Program-made: the position numbers and the translations under genes
In this document: piece after piece, positions 1 to 11,000 of the stretch
How the letters are laid out: every line of letters begins with the position of its first letter
Numbering within the stretch: position 1 is the stretch's first letter
Notes under the pieces: generated by a model
Database searches by the model: none
Told to the model about the DNA's origin: nothing
What the model saw: the letters and a program-made list of their open reading frames with translations, nothing else
Source: Gonapodya sp. JEL0774
Taxonomy: Eukaryota > Monoblepharomycota > Monoblepharidomycetes > Monoblepharidales > Gonapodyaceae
Direction of reading: 5' to 3'
DNA length: 30,762 bases
Assembly (NCBI GenBank): GCA_027604505.1
Contig: JADIIX010000195.1
Location: 1,496 to 32,257 of the forward strand

Positions 1-3000
1 GTGGTTGCGGAACTTGGGGTTGGGGGTGGTGTTTTTTTAATTTGGCCGCCCTCGTTGCACAAATGGCCAAACATGGCCCATTTTTGGTCTGGGGGGGGGG
101 GTACGGGGGGGGGGGGGGGGGTAGTTTGCGGGGTGGAAAGGGGGAAGAAAGGCTTTCGGGGTAATGTGGGGTTTGTGATGGTGAATTCGCAAAGACGATT
201 GATTGATTGAGTGTGCTGATTGCGGACGCTTCTCCTCCACCCGCCATTTCCCCACAACACCCTCTCCACCCTCCACCCTCCCCCCGTCTCCTCCAGGCCA
301 AAATCCGCCCCTGGCGAACCTTCCGACTCAACGAATGCGTCTGCACCCCTTACAACGCCGACTTCGACGGCGACGAGATGAACCTCCACCTTCCCCAAAC
401 CGAAGAAGCCCGCGCCGAAGCCATGGCGCTCATGAACGTCAAGCACAACCTCATCACCCCGCGGAACGGGGAACCCCTCGTGGCCGCCACCCAGGATTTC
501 ATCTCGGGGGCGTACCTGCTCACCCGGCGAGACGTGTTCTTTGACCGCGCGTGGATATGCCAGTGGTTGTGTGGTATGGGAGACGCGCTCTTGCATATCG
601 ATCTGCCACCGCCGGCGATATTGAAGCCCAGGGCGTTGTGGACCGGTCGGCAGTTGTTTTCGGCATTGATACGACCAAACCGGACCTCCCCCGTCATCAT
701 CAACCTCGAGACGCGCACGCGGAACTACGACAAGGGGACCAAAGTGCCCGAGATGGACGTGAACGATGGTTACCTGGTGATCCGCAACTCGGAGATCATG
801 TGCGGTGTGATCGACAAGAGCGTCATCGGAGGTGAAAGTAAGAACGGCATTTTTTACGCCATCATGAGGGATTATGGGGTCGCTCAAGCGGCAGGGTGTA
901 TGAATAGACTGGCAAAGATGTGTGCCAGGTTCCTAGGTGGGTTGGGTTTGCCGTGGCAAAGCCGGTAGTGTAATTTGGTTCTAACAACTCAACGGTTGGC
1001 CGTGCCGCCCCCGCCATTGCGTTTTACCACGTGTCTCTTAGGCAACCGTGGCTTTTCCATTGGAATCGATGACGTTCAGCCCGGTCTGGTCCTCTCGCGG
1101 AGAAAGGAGGAGGTCGTAGCAAAGGGGTACGCCGACACAGACGAGCTCATCATGAAGTCACAGAGAGGGGAACTGGAGAACTTGCCCGGCTGTAACGAGA
1201 CGCAAACCCTCGAGGTAGGTGTGTTCGTGGCGCTGATGGTGTTGTGCAGAGGCTGCACGCTATGAGGGCCGCTCATTCTCCCAACCCTTTGCTTCTCTTC
1301 TACACTCTTGCTTATGATTTGCTCTTTGCCAGAACAAAATATCAGGGGTGCTCTCCAAGATTCGAGACGACGTAGGAGGCATCTGTCTCGCCGAGCTCCA
1401 CCGCCACAACGCGCCCATCATCATGTCCCTGTGCGGATCCAAAGGATCCAAGATCAACGTGTCGCAGATGGTGGCTTGCGTGGGTCAACAGATTATTTCT
1501 GGGTCCAGGATTCCCAACGGGTTCATGGATCGGAGTTTGCCGCATTTCCCAAAGAATTGTGAGATACGGATGATGACATGTCTGGCGCAAATGGAATCTC
1601 GATCAATGATCTCTTTTTATTTTCTTTTTCGGGTCATGCCATCTAGCACGAACTCCTGCTGCTCGTGGGTTCGTTCGCAATTCCTTCTACTCGGGCTTGA
1701 CACCGTCCGAGTTCCTCTTCCACGCCGTGTCTGGCCGTGAAGGTCTCGTTGACACCGCCGTCAAAACCGCAGAGACTGGTTATATGCAGCGACGTTTGAT
1801 GAAAGCCCTGGAAGACCTCGTTAGCCACTACGACACGAGTGTGCGGAACTCAGTCGGTGGCATGATTCAGTTCAGATACGGCGATGATGGACTGGATCCT
1901 GCAAACATGGAGGGAGACAAGCAACCAGTGAACTTGAACAGGCTTCTGTTGCACTGCCAGGCGATTGTGAGCTCCGAGGGTAAACGACCACTCCTGCCAT
2001 GGGAGATCCGCAAAACCTTTGTCGACATGCTGGGTTCTGATCGCTTCGTAAGCGAGTGTGGAGCGCACTTTATTGAGGAGGTGAAGGCGTTTGTGGAGGG
2101 CAAGATTGTGAAGAAGCTCGCTGCGATAAGGCGTCGATTCGACGCAAACGAGGGCCTCGTCGATGGCCAGGCCGACGAGATTCGCGACCGTGAGTCACGG
2201 TGTTTATTGTCTGTGCATGATTCACGTTTGTGGTCCAAACTAGTTCGCAACCTTGATAGCGATCATACGGGCAGCAGTCGACAACTCACTCAAATTCACA
2301 GAGGATCAATGCACGCTTTTCCTCGAGACCTGCTTGCGAAAGTACTCTCGTGCCAAGATGGAGGCCGCCACAGCGGTGGGCGCCGTCGGTGCTCAGTCGA
2401 TTGGTGAGCCTGGCACGCAAATGACCCTCAAAACATTCCACTTCGCTGGGGTGGCTTCCATGAACGTCACTCTGGGGGTGCCGCGAATCAAGGAAATCAT
2501 CAATGCCAGCAAACAAATCAATACGCCAATCATCTCTGCCGAGCTTTTGAACAAAACGGACGAGAAGGTGGCTAGAATCGTTAAAGGAAGGGTGGAGAAG
2601 ACCACCCTGGAGGACGTGAGTTTCATATACTGTCATTTTTACGTGCATCATCGCTCGCCCTTTGAGCTACGTTCCCGATCAACTCATTAGATCGCAGAGT
2701 TTGTGGAAGAAGTCATCAAGAAGGACGACACATACCTCACCATCAAGCTTGATACCGACGCGATTGAAAAACTTCAGGTAAGAATTTTCAGTCGTTTTGC
2801 CACTCTTCCAAATTAGAACCTGATACTATTTTCCAACAGCTGGAAGTTGACTTGAGAAGTGTTGCAGACGCCATTGAAAGAGCTCCACGATTGAAGAAGG
2901 GTCAGCTGGCGAGTATTCATGTTATTGTGTTCGAGCCCTCTCTGGTTGTCCAAACCGAGGCAACTTACTTGTTTTCAGACGGTGCACACAGTGGCCCCTA

Positions 3001-3878
3001 ATCGTATCGATGTTCTTCTTCCCGATCGAGCCGACACACCGACATCAAAGGCCAGCGCAACTCCTCCCCCAGGCATTATCAACAGGCTCCACGCTTTGAA
3101 GCGTGCGCTACCCAAGATTATTATTAAGGGAATCCCGACGGTGAATCGCGCCGTTATCAATGAGGAAAAGGACAAGACATACAAGCTCCTTGTCGAGGGC
3201 TATGGCCTTCGCCACGTTATGAACACAGAAGGTGTACGAGGAGTGAATGTCACTAGTAATCATGTGATGGAGGTGCTTAGCGTGCTTGGAATTGAAGCTG
3301 CACGGTGAGAAGAACTGACGAGTACTGTTGGATTGGAGTGTGCAAGACTGAGATATGTTCATCTGCAGGCAAACCATCATCAAGGAGATCATCGATGTAA
3401 TGGGTAGTCATGGAATGACCATCGACCCGAGACATGTCATGTTACTTGCCGATCTAATGACTAACAAGGTGAGTATCACATTTAGTTCGTCGTTTGTGCT
3501 TCGATACCAACGACACTCCACTTCTCCACGCATATCAGGGCGAGGTTCTTGGCATCACTCGATTCGGCATTGCCAAGATGAAGGACTCCGTACTCATGCT
3601 GGCTTCATTCGAGAAGACAACAGACCATCTGTTTGAGGCATCGTTTTATGGTAAAAAGGACTCCATCAACGGAGTCAGTGAGTGCATAATCATGGGAGTG
3701 CCAATGTCTATCGGAACTGGACTCTTCAAATTACAGCAAATGTAAGTGTTTCCGACATTAAATGGTGAATTTTGAAACCCTGTTGACCAATGGATACCTT
3801 TGGACACGTTTGTCTCCCGTTTCCAGAACACGCGATGAACCCTTGATGATACGCACTTTAGTATTTGATGGTGAATAG
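1..3878 (+). CDS. RPC1: DNA-directed RNA polymerase III largest subunit (RPC1/RPC160 type), 5' partial
   Basis: Largest catalytic subunit of nuclear RNA polymerase III, which makes tRNA, 5S rRNA and other small RNAs. Exons read by eye: about 1-84 (partial), 297-936, 1042-1214, 1333-1558, 1647-2189, 2260-2615, 2691-2777, 2840-2908, 2979-3304, 3369-3468, 3539-3741, 3827-3878. From 297 on they total 2775 nt (924 residues plus stop) in one continuous phase. The metal-binding loop [10 protein letters not shown] is encoded at 354-383. Further family blocks are [15 protein letters not shown] (exon 3), the [18 protein letters not shown] bridge-helix/trigger-loop area (exon 5) and [16 protein letters not shown] (exon 6). 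Pol III-type signatures such as [13 protein letters not shown] and [12 protein letters not shown] separate it from RPB1 and RPA1, and there is no CTD heptad tail. The N-terminal part (clamp and upstream active-site regions) lies outside the window. The acceptor at 2260 is the least certain junction. Intron 2909-2978 has a GC donor. Confidence 0.95.
91..121. repeat. Interrupted G homopolymer near the window edge
   Basis: Eleven G (91-101), then TAC, then seventeen G (105-121). It lies in the presumed first intron of the Pol III gene, next to an exon whose conserved residues look damaged. A sequencing or assembly artefact at a contig end is the simplest reading; a genuine G-tract is possible. 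Confidence 0.8.
2909..2978 (+). other. GC-AG intron in the Pol III largest-subunit gene
   Basis: The exon ends CTG at 2908 and is followed by GCGAGT; the acceptor is TTTTCAG ending at 2978. No GT donor in this stretch keeps phase. Using the GC donor joins LKKGQL to [10 protein letters not shown], matching the family pattern KPGDVAVH. Length is 70 nt. Confidence 0.75.
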
Positions 3879-4045
3879 TTGAGAGCCACTTTTCGTGAGC
3901 ATGTAAATAAATGATTTCCCGACAAGTGCCTTGGAAAGGTACCACCTCCAGCTTCACTCTTCCGCCACATAGGGAGTATCAACATTGACAAACTGATCGC
4001 AGAGACAAGTTATGTTCTATCAACAATAGTCGGGACGGCACATCG

Positions 4046-7000
4046 ATGCAAAACTTTCAGTTTTCATCAATGCTTTTAAGTCGCGGAGGTCAGGATCGTG
4101 GTCGGCTAGATGTACTCACCGGAGTCGACGACTTCAACATGGAACCGCACGACTCGCGCTCTGCGGGAGAAAGTGAGAAGAGTGACATACAAGGATGGTC
4201 GAGAAAACTTGCTTCAGACGACAAGTTGAAATCTCCCTTTGTCGGAAATCGGCATTTGAAGGATCTTAAAGCGAACAGGTACTCCATCAGCTCCGCTTGA
4301 TCAAATATTTAGAAGAGCCAGGAGAAGCTGGGGCGAGTGCACATGGCTGATCAGCGCGCGCCCGTTCACGTGAACAATTCTTTCCCCCCTGGTCCCCCTT
4401 CGCGCCCACCACTACCACCACTACCATCATTCAACTTCATGTTATTATGACAATACCAGACCCGTGGCGAAGGCATGCGACATATGCTCTAAAAGGAAGC
4501 AACGATGCGATGGTTTGAGACCTTGGTATGTCCACGGCTCGTTGCAACTTGAGCTCCACGTCTTATTTTTTATGATATTCAACTTATTAGCAATGTCTGT
4601 AGATCGCGAGCTGTAGAGGTCAGTTCATAACCGCCGCACTTTCCATTGGAGGAAGTAACCACAAGCCCCTTGACCCCTATCGACACCGACCCTTTGCGTT
4701 AACCATATCGTATAGTGTCGATATGACCGAGAGACTCGCAAGCGGGGCCCCCCAAAAGGATTCCCTCGAAAACGTCGTTCTAAGATCGAAGTGGGTGGGG
4801 ACACCCCAGTGCCCAAGATTGCGGTCGCGGATAGTCCCCGTCAAGACATTTTAAGTCTTATGGACAGTAAAACTAACTTGCTTTCAAAGATTTCGGATTC
4901 GGACAATCGAGTCGCGACTGAGCCACTAAGTTCGACCTTCCACGCTGAGATGCGTTTCAATGCTGTATCAAACGTTCATTTGAATGTCAACATCGGAGAC
5001 TATAGTGACTCGATGAAGCCAGGGACTCCCCGGAATGGCTTAGGTGTTCTCTCCCACCGCCGGGGTGGAACTCTTGAGGATCACCGCTCAGAGAATGCCC
5101 CTTCTCCGGACTCTCATCCATCTGCATTCTCGAGCGTGGCGCATGTCACACCCACATTTGCGTATCCCACCTGGCACAGAAATACGACCGGGTTTCTTGG
5201 TGCTGTCCAGGATCCTCTATTCGATGCGTATAAGCTCAACCAGATTCCGTTACCACGAGAACTGTCAATTTTTGATGACTTTCCTCCACTTCCTTCGGAA
5301 GATGTGATACTGAGCCTCGTATACTTCTGTGAGTATTGATGGGAACGATTTGATCAAAGTCATATGTAATTGTTCTCGGTCACTAGACTTTGCCACCTGC
5401 CACCATTTGAGCCCAATACTACATCGTGCATCCTTCCTTATCAACCTCACAAAGCAACCCCCTATCCTTCTTTACTCAATCCTCATTGTCGCCGCCTCCT
5501 ACCAGACGGACCCATCTCTAAAGCACCACTCCAGTTCTCTGTGGAAGCGCGCCAGACGAATTGCTCTGCTCTGCTCCGAAGCTCAACCGACATTGCCTGT
5601 GTGTGTAGGTTTGCAGCTTCTCACCATGTACTGTTCGATGGTGTGGTCGTTGAGGCGAGAGGGTGCTCTATTATTTGCGATGACAGTTCGCATGGCAAGA
5701 AGTTTACGATTGAACGAGGAGCCTTGTGATGGAGTTCTTGCGGAAATCGGTTCCTCGAAGTGGATTGAGCAGGAGACAGGGAGGCGTCTGTGGTACTTCA
5801 TCTACCAAAGTGACCGGGCGTGAGTTACCGCTATTGTCTTCTGTCTTGTATACATTTCGCTTACACTTTTGTTCGTTTGAATACTTACGTGGTCATGCTT
5901 GACAATATTTCGATTGGATACTGTTGTTTCTACAGAACAGCCATTGTTTTCAATCCAATCATGTACACCTCAGACGAAGAAACCACGGTTGCCCGTGAGT
6001 TATTCGCTTGAGTTTCTAATGTATCAACGCTCATATCTCATATTTGACCAACAGTTCCAATCTCAGACGATATCTGGGAGGCAGACTCTCTTCCCGATCT
6101 CCTGGTACCCGCAAGTCGAACTTTTCTGTCGAAGCCTGGACGATCGACTTCCAGCTTCTTCCGTCTGATTACAATGATGGGCATTTTCGCAAGAATAGTG
6201 GTTTGTGCATTCAACTCCTCGCCGTCGGAAATGATCTGAATGTCGGATGTCTTTTTCAGGACTTCCGCCGTTATTGCGCCTACCGCAATACGGATCACTG
6301 GAGAGTTCCTCATGACCCTGAAATCTCTTCTCAACTCTGTGCAATAAATGCGGAGCTGACTGAATGGAAGAGAGACTTGGTGCCTCATTTTTTGAACATG
6401 GAGCACATTCTTGCGACCCTCGGAAGTAACTCAAGCTCGAGTCATAGTCGCGATTTCGCATTCTTCCAGCTGGAGGCAAAGCACACAGCCACACTTTGGA
6501 TTATTCATAGCTCAGCCTACGTCCTGCTTCATATGCCTCAGGATATGCAAAGTGCCGCTGAGAAACCAGACCCTGCTTGGTTGACCTCTGCCAGCTATAT
6601 GGTTTGCCAAGTGAGTTCCCCGTTAGCCGTCACATGTTCCGTTGCAAAATAGGGTCGCTCACCTCCCGCAAAGGAACACGCGTCACTAGTGACTGTGGGG
6701 CTCGAACTATTGATGAGACTCGACCCCGAGCTTCAAACAATTCCGTTCGCGCAGTGGTCGATTTTTAACGTAGGTGGTGCTGTACCAATGTCTCCATACC
6801 TATAATGGCAATGCTGACATCGTTTGGCTCTAATCCACTCCCACTTCAGATCGCCATTATATATTTTCTTAGCATAAAGAATCTTACTGCACACGCACAG
6901 CAGTCTTCCAACCTTCATGGCGGACACCAGGACCCTGTCACCAATCACAAGGTCCTTGGCTTTGTTGATGCTATGCTTCAACAAATTCACTTGCACCTTC

Positions 7001-7353
7001 ACGCATTATCTGTGTTTGGGAGGGTATGGCAGACCGGCCAAATGGCTGTCAAGTTCATCGAGAGAATTTTGTCGTCTGCGCGTACACGATCTTCAAGCCG
7101 AATCATTGACAGAGAGGGTTCCAAGCTCGACAGCACGCAAACTGTTGACCAAGAGCTAGCGGAGGATGGTGTTAACCTGCCGAGCGGACGATCCCCAAAC
7201 ATGGATTTGCCTGGGAGTCTGATTTCTACCGATTCTCCATCTTCTAGCACAAGCTGTGGGACACTCAATGTCAAAGAACTTCCCCCCGATACTCTCAATA
7301 TCTTCAAGGCAGATACTGATATTGCTTCGTTCTGGGAGGAGCCACCCATTTGA
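4046..7353 (+). CDS. Zn2Cys6 fungal transcription factor with middle-homology (Fungal_trans) domain
   Basis: Likely nuclear DNA-binding regulator; target genes cannot be read from sequence. Exons: 4046-4278, 4460-4525, 4591-4618, 4716-5328, 5387-5819, 5936-5994, 6055-6200, 6260-6610, 6653-6769, 6850-7353, giving 2550 nt and 849 residues. The start is the first in-frame ATG after a stop at 3986. The binuclear zinc cluster has all six cysteines (residues 84, 87, 94, 100, 103, 110), followed by the basic linker YDRETRKRGPPKGF typical of the family. The cluster is split over four exons, and the codon of Cys100 is itself interrupted (TG at 4524-4525, C at 4591). From about residue 313 the fungal regulatory region is recognisable: LSPILHRASFLINL, then GRRLWYFIYQSDRA and LPISDDIWEA. 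The start lies 167 bp after the Pol III gene stop, on the same strand. The C-terminal 150 residues are Ser-rich and unassigned. Confidence 0.9.
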
Positions 7354-8065
7354 CTTGTTGGCGTTAGTTAACACCCACCAGTACACGCATTAGTCTGTTC
7401 GCACATTTTTGGTGTCTGTTATTCCGAAATATCGTTTGAATTAATTGAAAACTTAATTATAGCCTCGCGGGATCTGAGCCAAGAAAGCTTACCAGTATTC
7501 TGTGCATTCCAGTGCTATCATACCGTAATGGAGCTGGGCTTCTCAGTTCCCGCCCAAACCCGAACCAAGTCGAAATAGCTCATGCAAAACAAAGAGCGTC
7601 AAAAAGAACGTGCCATTCATTTACGTCGTTGATTGTTTCCAGAAAGGGATGGTCAAATTTCAGAAGGTCCACTCCACAATAGAAATAAGTGATCACTTCA
7701 CCAGGAAACTGGCGTGTGTTGAGATTTAGAATTGCTTTTTGTGTACATATCTGTTTCTCTCAGAATACTTCACAAAAGATTGTGGGGTCTGAGAGAGGTA
7801 CTGTATGTACAGCCACTCTGGGCTCACCAACACTTTGAAAGCGAACCAAGCGCGCTATTGGAAGAACATCTGGAGCTTTTAGAGAAAGGAAGAGGGATTC
7901 ACGTGTGGCGTATTGACTGCAGGGACTGGAGCCCCAGTTGTTCCCCTTCACTACATAACTGCAAGTGGGAAGCGACTTGAAATACCGTTGGTATCCAGCA
8001 TCACCTGCGCAAACGGATAGGTGGCCAGCCGAGCCATTGGCTACGTGGATTCGCCTGCCGTCTAA
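7354..8065. other. Intergenic region upstream of the LIM/RhoGAP gene
   Basis: About 710 nt between two plus-strand genes. It is AT-rich in its first third (7430-7460) and otherwise ordinary. I see no convincing conserved exon, tRNA or repeat. It must hold the 3' end of the zinc-cluster gene and the promoter of the next gene, whose ATG at 8066 directly follows an in-frame TAA (8063-8065). Confidence 0.6.
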
Positions 8066-11000
8066 ATGCCGCAGCCCGCTCCACCCCCCCTTGTTTCCGG
8101 GACAGGAGCCCGAACAGGACCCACGCAGACACTGCCAGGAGCCTACGCGCAGCAAAGCCAACAGATGCAAACCTCTCAAGGGATGCATGCCCAACAGCTT
8201 TCGCTTCAGGTGGCAAATAGTGGAGGAGTTGGGCAGAACACGCCCCCCTCCTCTCAATCCCCGGTCCAATTCTCCCAGCCATCCAACTCTCCTGTGATGA
8301 CTGCGTCTTCTCCACCAACGCCTGCGCAGCTCCTGTCTCCAGGCACCACTCCCCGACGTGACCAACAATCCCCGGCACCTTCCTCCGCCTCCCCAGCATC
8401 CCCCCCCACGTCCAGCCCCGCAGGAACCTCTACTCCGTCAGCATCGTCTTCAAAGGACTCTAAGATATGCTCTTCATGTAATCTACCTATCCGGGGCCAA
8501 TTTGTGCGCGCTCTCGATGGAGTTTACCATCTTGACTGCTTTAAGTGCAGGGATTGTGGTCAGATCGTTGCGCAGAAGTTTTTCGCGTCGAAAGGAGAGG
8601 ATGGGAAACCTTTTCCGCTGTGTGAGACGGTGAGTCATGATCAATAAGCTGAAGAGTTAGCGGTGGGAGCCAGACACCATGGAGTTGAGTTTCTCCGCTG
8701 GAAAGCTTCCGCCGAGGGTTGATTACAAATGAACCTGCTCTGAGTGGGCGTCTGGTTTAATCAAGTTGAGCCGCTACCAAATGGTTGAGACCTTTAGGAG
8801 CTCTGAGCGGTGTCTCCCTCACAGACAGAGAACATTGCTTTGGGGGAATCTTGTCGGGCCGTAACCTCAGTTGTTTCTGATGGTAAATCGCTAACTCAGA
8901 TGTTACTATATCTGAGAGGTTGTGTGTGGATGTGTGGTGGCGCCCAGAAAACCAAGAGTGTCGAGTCTTTCACAACAAGGTCGGATCTCTTCGTCTGATG
9001 GTTCGCGTCCAGGAGGCAATTATGATTATTTGTTGAGCATTGCTCAATAGCTCATTTGGTGGTTCTTGGGTGCATTCTAACCTCGATCGTTGCGTCTGGC
9101 CTCCAACTCAGGACTACTTTCGTCGCCTTGACCTCATATGCGCAAACTGTGGTGGTGCATTACGGGGTTCGCACATCACTGCCCTTGGAAAGAAATATGT
9201 GAGTTGTGTTCACGAGAGTGAAGAGGGAGGAAGTGACTGGAAGATCATTACGCAAACAATCTGATGGAGGGTATCTCAAGGAGTTCGGAACTGGGATTTA
9301 GACTCTGTAAGGTTGATCTGGAGTGGGGTCGAATGCGGGCCCAAGTGAAACTTCGGAGCTTGGAGAACTTCCCCTGCCGTTGCAGTTCCCATGAGGGTTA
9401 AAGAGGTTCCCATGGCCCCAGCATCACATGGGTTGGAGAACTTTAGATGGTCAATTCTCCTCTGGATTGCTCTCACTCGGCTGTGTTTCCCGGTCCATTC
9501 CCACCAATCAGCACCTCGAACATTTTACTTGTTCCAACTGCTCTGTAGTCTTCAAGCCCCACGATTCGTACTATGAACACGCCAGCAAGGTTTACTGCCA
9601 GTACCATTTCTCTGTACTCTTCGCCAATAGGTGTGGCGGGTGCCAGATGCCTGTGCTGAAGCAATATCTGGAGCTTAATCGAAAAGGTGTTGTAGAACAG
9701 TGGCATCCGGAATGCTACATGATTTACAAGGTAACTTCACACAAACTGCGTGCAATGTCGTGGGTACCTACCCTATTTACCTTACTCTGCAATTCCAGAC
9801 GTACAACATTAAACTCGGTACAAAGGAGACTGCGGCTCAATCTGCTTCCCTTTCCGAGGCAGAAGCCAAGCGCCAGCAAATGGAAACTGAGGATCGGATT
9901 TCGCGTATCCAAACTGTTCTGACTGCGTTTGAAGACAGCGCTGCAGAATGCATTCAACCTATGCTTCTGCAGATATCAGTCAACCACGCGTATGCGGATG
10001 GCGTGCGACAGGCTGCGAGATTCATCCAGCACGTTGAGGCGCTTTTCGCAGGAATTGACTCGATTGAGACGAGCTTGAGGATCCATGGTGATCGGACAGG
10101 TTTACAGCACAATAAGGAGCCCAGGAAGCTCGCAAAAAAAGTTGTCGAGTTCTTCAACATGCTTAGCCAAACAGATCGTCCGTCTGCGGTGGTACCAGGT
10201 GTGGTTCCATCTGGATCCGCTGCTGGACTGATCCCCGGGACAGCCGGAGCGGGTGCCATGTTAACCCCAGGCTCAGTTGGAGGCGGGTTGCCTTCTGGGA
10301 ACGGGATGGGCGGAGCAGGACAGAGAGATGAGAGAACGAACACATTTTTGCAGCTTGTGACGGACTTGGCGGTCCTGTTGAAGCATCTTATAAAGGCCGC
10401 CCTGCAAGGGGCGCTTAAGCTGGTGAGCCACTCACGGACAGGTGGTAGAGACTGCGAACATCAACTTAATTCGTTTCATGTACTTTTTTTTCATCAGGAG
10501 CGGTCCTACAACGAAAAGGAATCACTAAATAGATTCCTGAACCGATTGATGGAAACAATATCCCCATCCAACCCCCCGGCAACACCTCTATATCCTGCTT
10601 CACAGTCAGCATCTCAGGCTCAACTATCTGGAGATTCGGCTGCGGAGCTTTCCGCGCGAGGTCAGGGTTCGCGCCAAGCCGGCTCATCGTCCTCATCCGC
10701 GACCGCGACAAAACCAATCGCTTCAAGCTTTTCTGACCCGCTTTTGACTCTTATCACCCCCGAACTGGATGGCAGGACGAGCTCACAAGACTCAGCGGTT
10801 CGTGCCGATATGTGTGCAGTGTGCCACTCGTCATTAGAGGACGAGTGCTTTCGATGCGGCATATTCCGATTTCACCAAGAACATGTATCCAAATGCACGT
10901 CTTGTGGGAATGAGGTATCAACGGCAGAGGGAACACCTGCCAAGTACGACCCTGTGGAGGGCAAACCGTACTGCGGAAAATGCCCCGGCAGCACCGGCCC

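Noticed and set aside
91-121. G runs as a telomere or functional G-quadruplex
   Set aside because: No repeat unit is present, and the runs coincide with an apparently error-laden contig edge; an artefact is more likely.
4439-4449. ATG codons at 4439 and 4447 as starts of the zinc-cluster protein
   Set aside because: Neither is in frame with the cysteine cluster; the upstream exon 4046-4278 joins at 4460 in the correct phase.
7760-8368. 202-codon minus-strand open frame
   Set aside because: Antisense to the Pro/Ser-rich first exon of the LIM/RhoGAP gene and its leader; composition is what the reverse of such repeats gives, and no family resemblance is seen.
8985-9030. GGTTCGCGTCC, similar to a tRNA B box
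   Set aside because: Flanking bases do not form a T-arm stem, and no A box or acceptor stem is found at suitable distance; it sits inside an intron.
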